Position numbers and translations under genes: made by a program. A DNA stretch of 64,000 nucleotides, from assembly GCF_002865645.1 (NCBI RefSeq), contig NW_020194525.1, positions 157,125 to 221,124 of the forward strand, written 5' to 3'. This stretch comes from Hyaloscypha bicolor E. Its lineage: Eukaryota > Ascomycota > Leotiomycetes > Helotiales > Hyaloscyphaceae. Below the pieces are notes generated by a model. The model was not told the origin of the DNA and did not search any database. It worked only from the letters and a program-made list of their open reading frames with translations. Below, one piece after another: positions 61,801-64,000 of this stretch. The first letter of the stretch is position 1. Every line of letters begins with the position of its first letter.

Positions 61801-63905
61801 AAAGATTCAAGATAATATAATATTAATAGCTTTTATAGGCATACTAATTACCTTTCTTTTACCTAATAAAGAATTTAAGTTAACTTATATTCTCGTTTTT
61901 AATAAAATATCTCTATTTTCATATATTTATATATAAATATTACTGACTCTATAATAAATCCTAACCGGCCCAAGGTCTAGAAAATAGCCTTTTATAAAGT
62001 ATCTTACTATTACTTTAGTTATATAATTAGTTATAAGAATATTTATATTTATATTTTCTTTTCTTCTATATAAGACCCTATAAAGAAGACTATATTTCCT
62101 GGATATAATAGTAGTGCCCTATTTTCTATTCTCTAATATTAGTTTAATAAGATTCTTTTACCGGCCATATTCCGTAATATTTCGCTAATAAGTTACTAGT
62201 ATATCTCTTTTAATTAGAAGTATACTAAACTCAAAGCCGAGGCATACTAATAAGAGAATATTAGTTCTATATATAATAATAATATTTAAGCTAAGGTAAT
62301 ACTTCTTTATTATATAGTTTAAGATTATATACTATAAGTAATTTAGTATAATATTATTTAGTAACTTTCCTTTTATAGTAATAAGCTATATTATAATACT
62401 TGTATTTACTTTTTAAATAAGAATACTAAACTTAACTTTAAGGCTAATACCTTATTAGAGATATAAGACGCTTTTATTTCTATACTATCCCTAGTCCTTA
62501 ACTTTTCGAAACTAGATTAGTCCCGAATCTATACTAATTTAGTAAAAGAAACTATCTTAACCTAATTTATACTACTTGAGTAGCTACTTAATACTAATAG
62601 ATATATCCCGACTATATATTTTCTTTATACCTACTATCTCAAGGCCTTTACTAAATAGGCTAACTTAGGCAAGTATAAAAAGTCTATAAAGCCTACCTTT
62701 TATATAACTACTATATTCCGAAATATTACTAATATAATACTAGTAATCTCCTAATATTACTATAAGTATTACTAAGGCTAGATATACTTATAGGTATATA
62801 ATAGCTTTAAGGAAATATATAATATAGCGAATTACAAGTCTTTAACTAGTAAGTTCTTAGAGGAACTAGCCCGGGATCTAAATATTAATAAGATAATTCG
62901 AGTATATAGTAAGAGTACTATAAAGACTCTTAAAAGAATATGAAATATCTACTTTATAAAGCGTTTTTACTTATTTTATATACTTATATTTACTATATAT
63001 TATTTCTTTAGTATCCGTAAAAAGTATTATCTTTCTTTTACTTTTATTAATAAGTTAAAAGCTTATTTAGAAGAAGCTAGTAATTAGGGCTCGAATCGCT
63101 AGCTAACTACTACTAATTACTGACCTTTTTGGAAGTTACTAATTAAATATTAGATTAACTTTATTTCTCTAAATATTCTCAAATATTTAATGGCCTTTAA
63201 ATAAATATCTATTATAAATCTAGTACTTAGTATATCTTATAAGTAATATAAAGTTTTAATTATACTTCTTATAGTACTATCTTTTACTTTTAATATAGGA
63301 CTAGTCTTTATAAGTCCAAAATTATTTTAATATCTCTGGAAAATAATATTTTAATATTTAGGAAAGGCTCTTCTCGAAATAAGTATCTAAAAGAGCATTT
63401 CTACTTATAAATATGATTAGTACCTTAATTAAATTAATTAGGATTACTTAGCTTTTTATAACTAATTCTCTAACGAAATTATATATACTAGTAATATAAT
63501 CCGGGATAAATATTGCAAGAATTAGAAAGAGGTTATTATATCTAAAAAAGGCCTAGTATGTATTAAGGCGGCAAATTACTAGCTAGAGCTTTATAAGGAT
63601 AATTCTTAATACTTATAATATATCTAGTTATATCTTCTTATTATAATTATATGAACTTATTAGATAAATATATTCTTTATTATTAAGGATATAGTTAAAC
63701 CAGAGTTTAAGGAAAAGGCAAATAAAGGGAAAATCACGTTTTATTAGGTATCTTTTTGGGAGTATTTTATTAATAATTAGAAATAGTCTATCTTAATAAT
63801 AAATATATAATGGACTAAGACCAAATATATTTAAGATCTTCTAGAGTATATATGGGGCTTTAGGGAAAAAAACTATAAAGGCTAGGAAAATCGGGCATTT
63901 CATAC
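58813..63905 (+). repeat. Subtelomeric repeat copy C, reaches the telomere
   Basis: This is the longest copy, starting TCAAATGCCTGAAAAGCGG. It has three 182-bp tandem units near its left end. From about 62670 to the telomere one plus-strand frame is conspicuously protein-like with stops only at TAG/TAA/TGA that could derive from Gln or Trp codons (for example KPTFYITTIFRNITNIILV and KSLTSKFLEELARDLNINK). I do not recognise the protein. The frame runs straight into the first TTAGGG. Confidence 0.65.
58915..59460 (+). repeat. Three 182-bp tandem units
   Basis: The units each begin near RRGCAAATAGCTATAAGTTA and recur at exact 182-bp spacing (58924, 59106, 59288 for the same C). The number varies between repeat copies: two in A and B1, one in B2, three in C. 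Confidence 0.85.
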
Positions 63906-64000
63906 TTAGGGTTAGGGTTAGGGTTAGGGTTAGGGTTAGGGTTAGGGTTAGGGTTAGGGTTAGGGTTAGGGTTAGGGTTAGGGTTAGGGTTAGGGTTAGG
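63906..64000 (+). repeat. Telomere repeats (TTAGGG)n
   Basis: Fifteen perfect TTAGGG units followed by TTAGG reach the last base of the window. The G-rich strand reads toward the right, as expected for a right chromosome end. No variant repeats are present. Confidence 0.98.

Noticed and set aside
63906..64000. Short regular repeats as a CRISPR array
   Set aside because: A 6-bp perfect tandem without spacers at a contig end is telomeric; the organism is eukaryotic.

Overview
The window reads as the right-hand end of a chromosome of a filamentous ascomycete (Pezizomycotina). It finishes in 15 full TTAGGG repeats plus a partial one. Its genes carry short introns (about 40-95 bases, GT...AG). 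Long blocks are extremely A/T rich and almost lack CA and TG dinucleotides, the expected footprint of repeat-induced point mutation (RIP). The gene content (patatin fusion, caspase-like/RasGEF fusion, F-box protein, mucin-type membrane protein, telomere-linked RecQ helicase) is fungal. I cannot name a species.

Layout. 1-6170 is a RIP-degraded block. 6.2-17.8 kb is a gene island: a Tc1/mariner remnant, then two large divergently transcribed multidomain genes. Gene A (6801-11535, minus, 1408 aa) is B-box / P-loop GTPase-like / RING / patatin phospholipase. Gene B (12463-17204, plus, 1460 aa) is caspase-like / C2H2 / RasGEF. 17.8-23.15 kb is a second RIP block. 23.3-26.2 kb holds an F-box gene and a decayed amino-acid transporter. 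26.42-30.42 kb is a RIP-degraded element bounded by 34-bp inverted repeats and carrying a solo LTR with target-site duplication. 30.4-47 kb is an accessory region: a mucin-like single-pass membrane protein, a broken ATP-grasp gene with a 26-base C/G run, an AAA ATPase remnant, two putative papain-fold proteins, a small membrane protein and a 742-aa C-terminally anchored protein. 47.2 kb to the end is subtelomere: a RIP-degraded telomere-linked RecQ helicase, a second fragment of it, and head-to-tail truncated copies of one unidentified repeat ending in telomere repeats.

Function. The most interesting part is the divergent pair. Gene A joins a nucleotide-binding domain and zinc fingers to a phospholipase with complete visible catalytic motifs. 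Gene B joins a caspase-like His/Cys domain to a Ras exchange factor. The two share one ~930-bp upstream region. Patatin and caspase-like domains are both recurrent effector domains of fungal NLR-type immunity and cell-death proteins, so I infer, without proof, a paired sensor/effector module for stress, non-self recognition or regulated cell death. Exon boundaries were inferred by reading splice signals and checking frame; both models stay in phase from start to stop.
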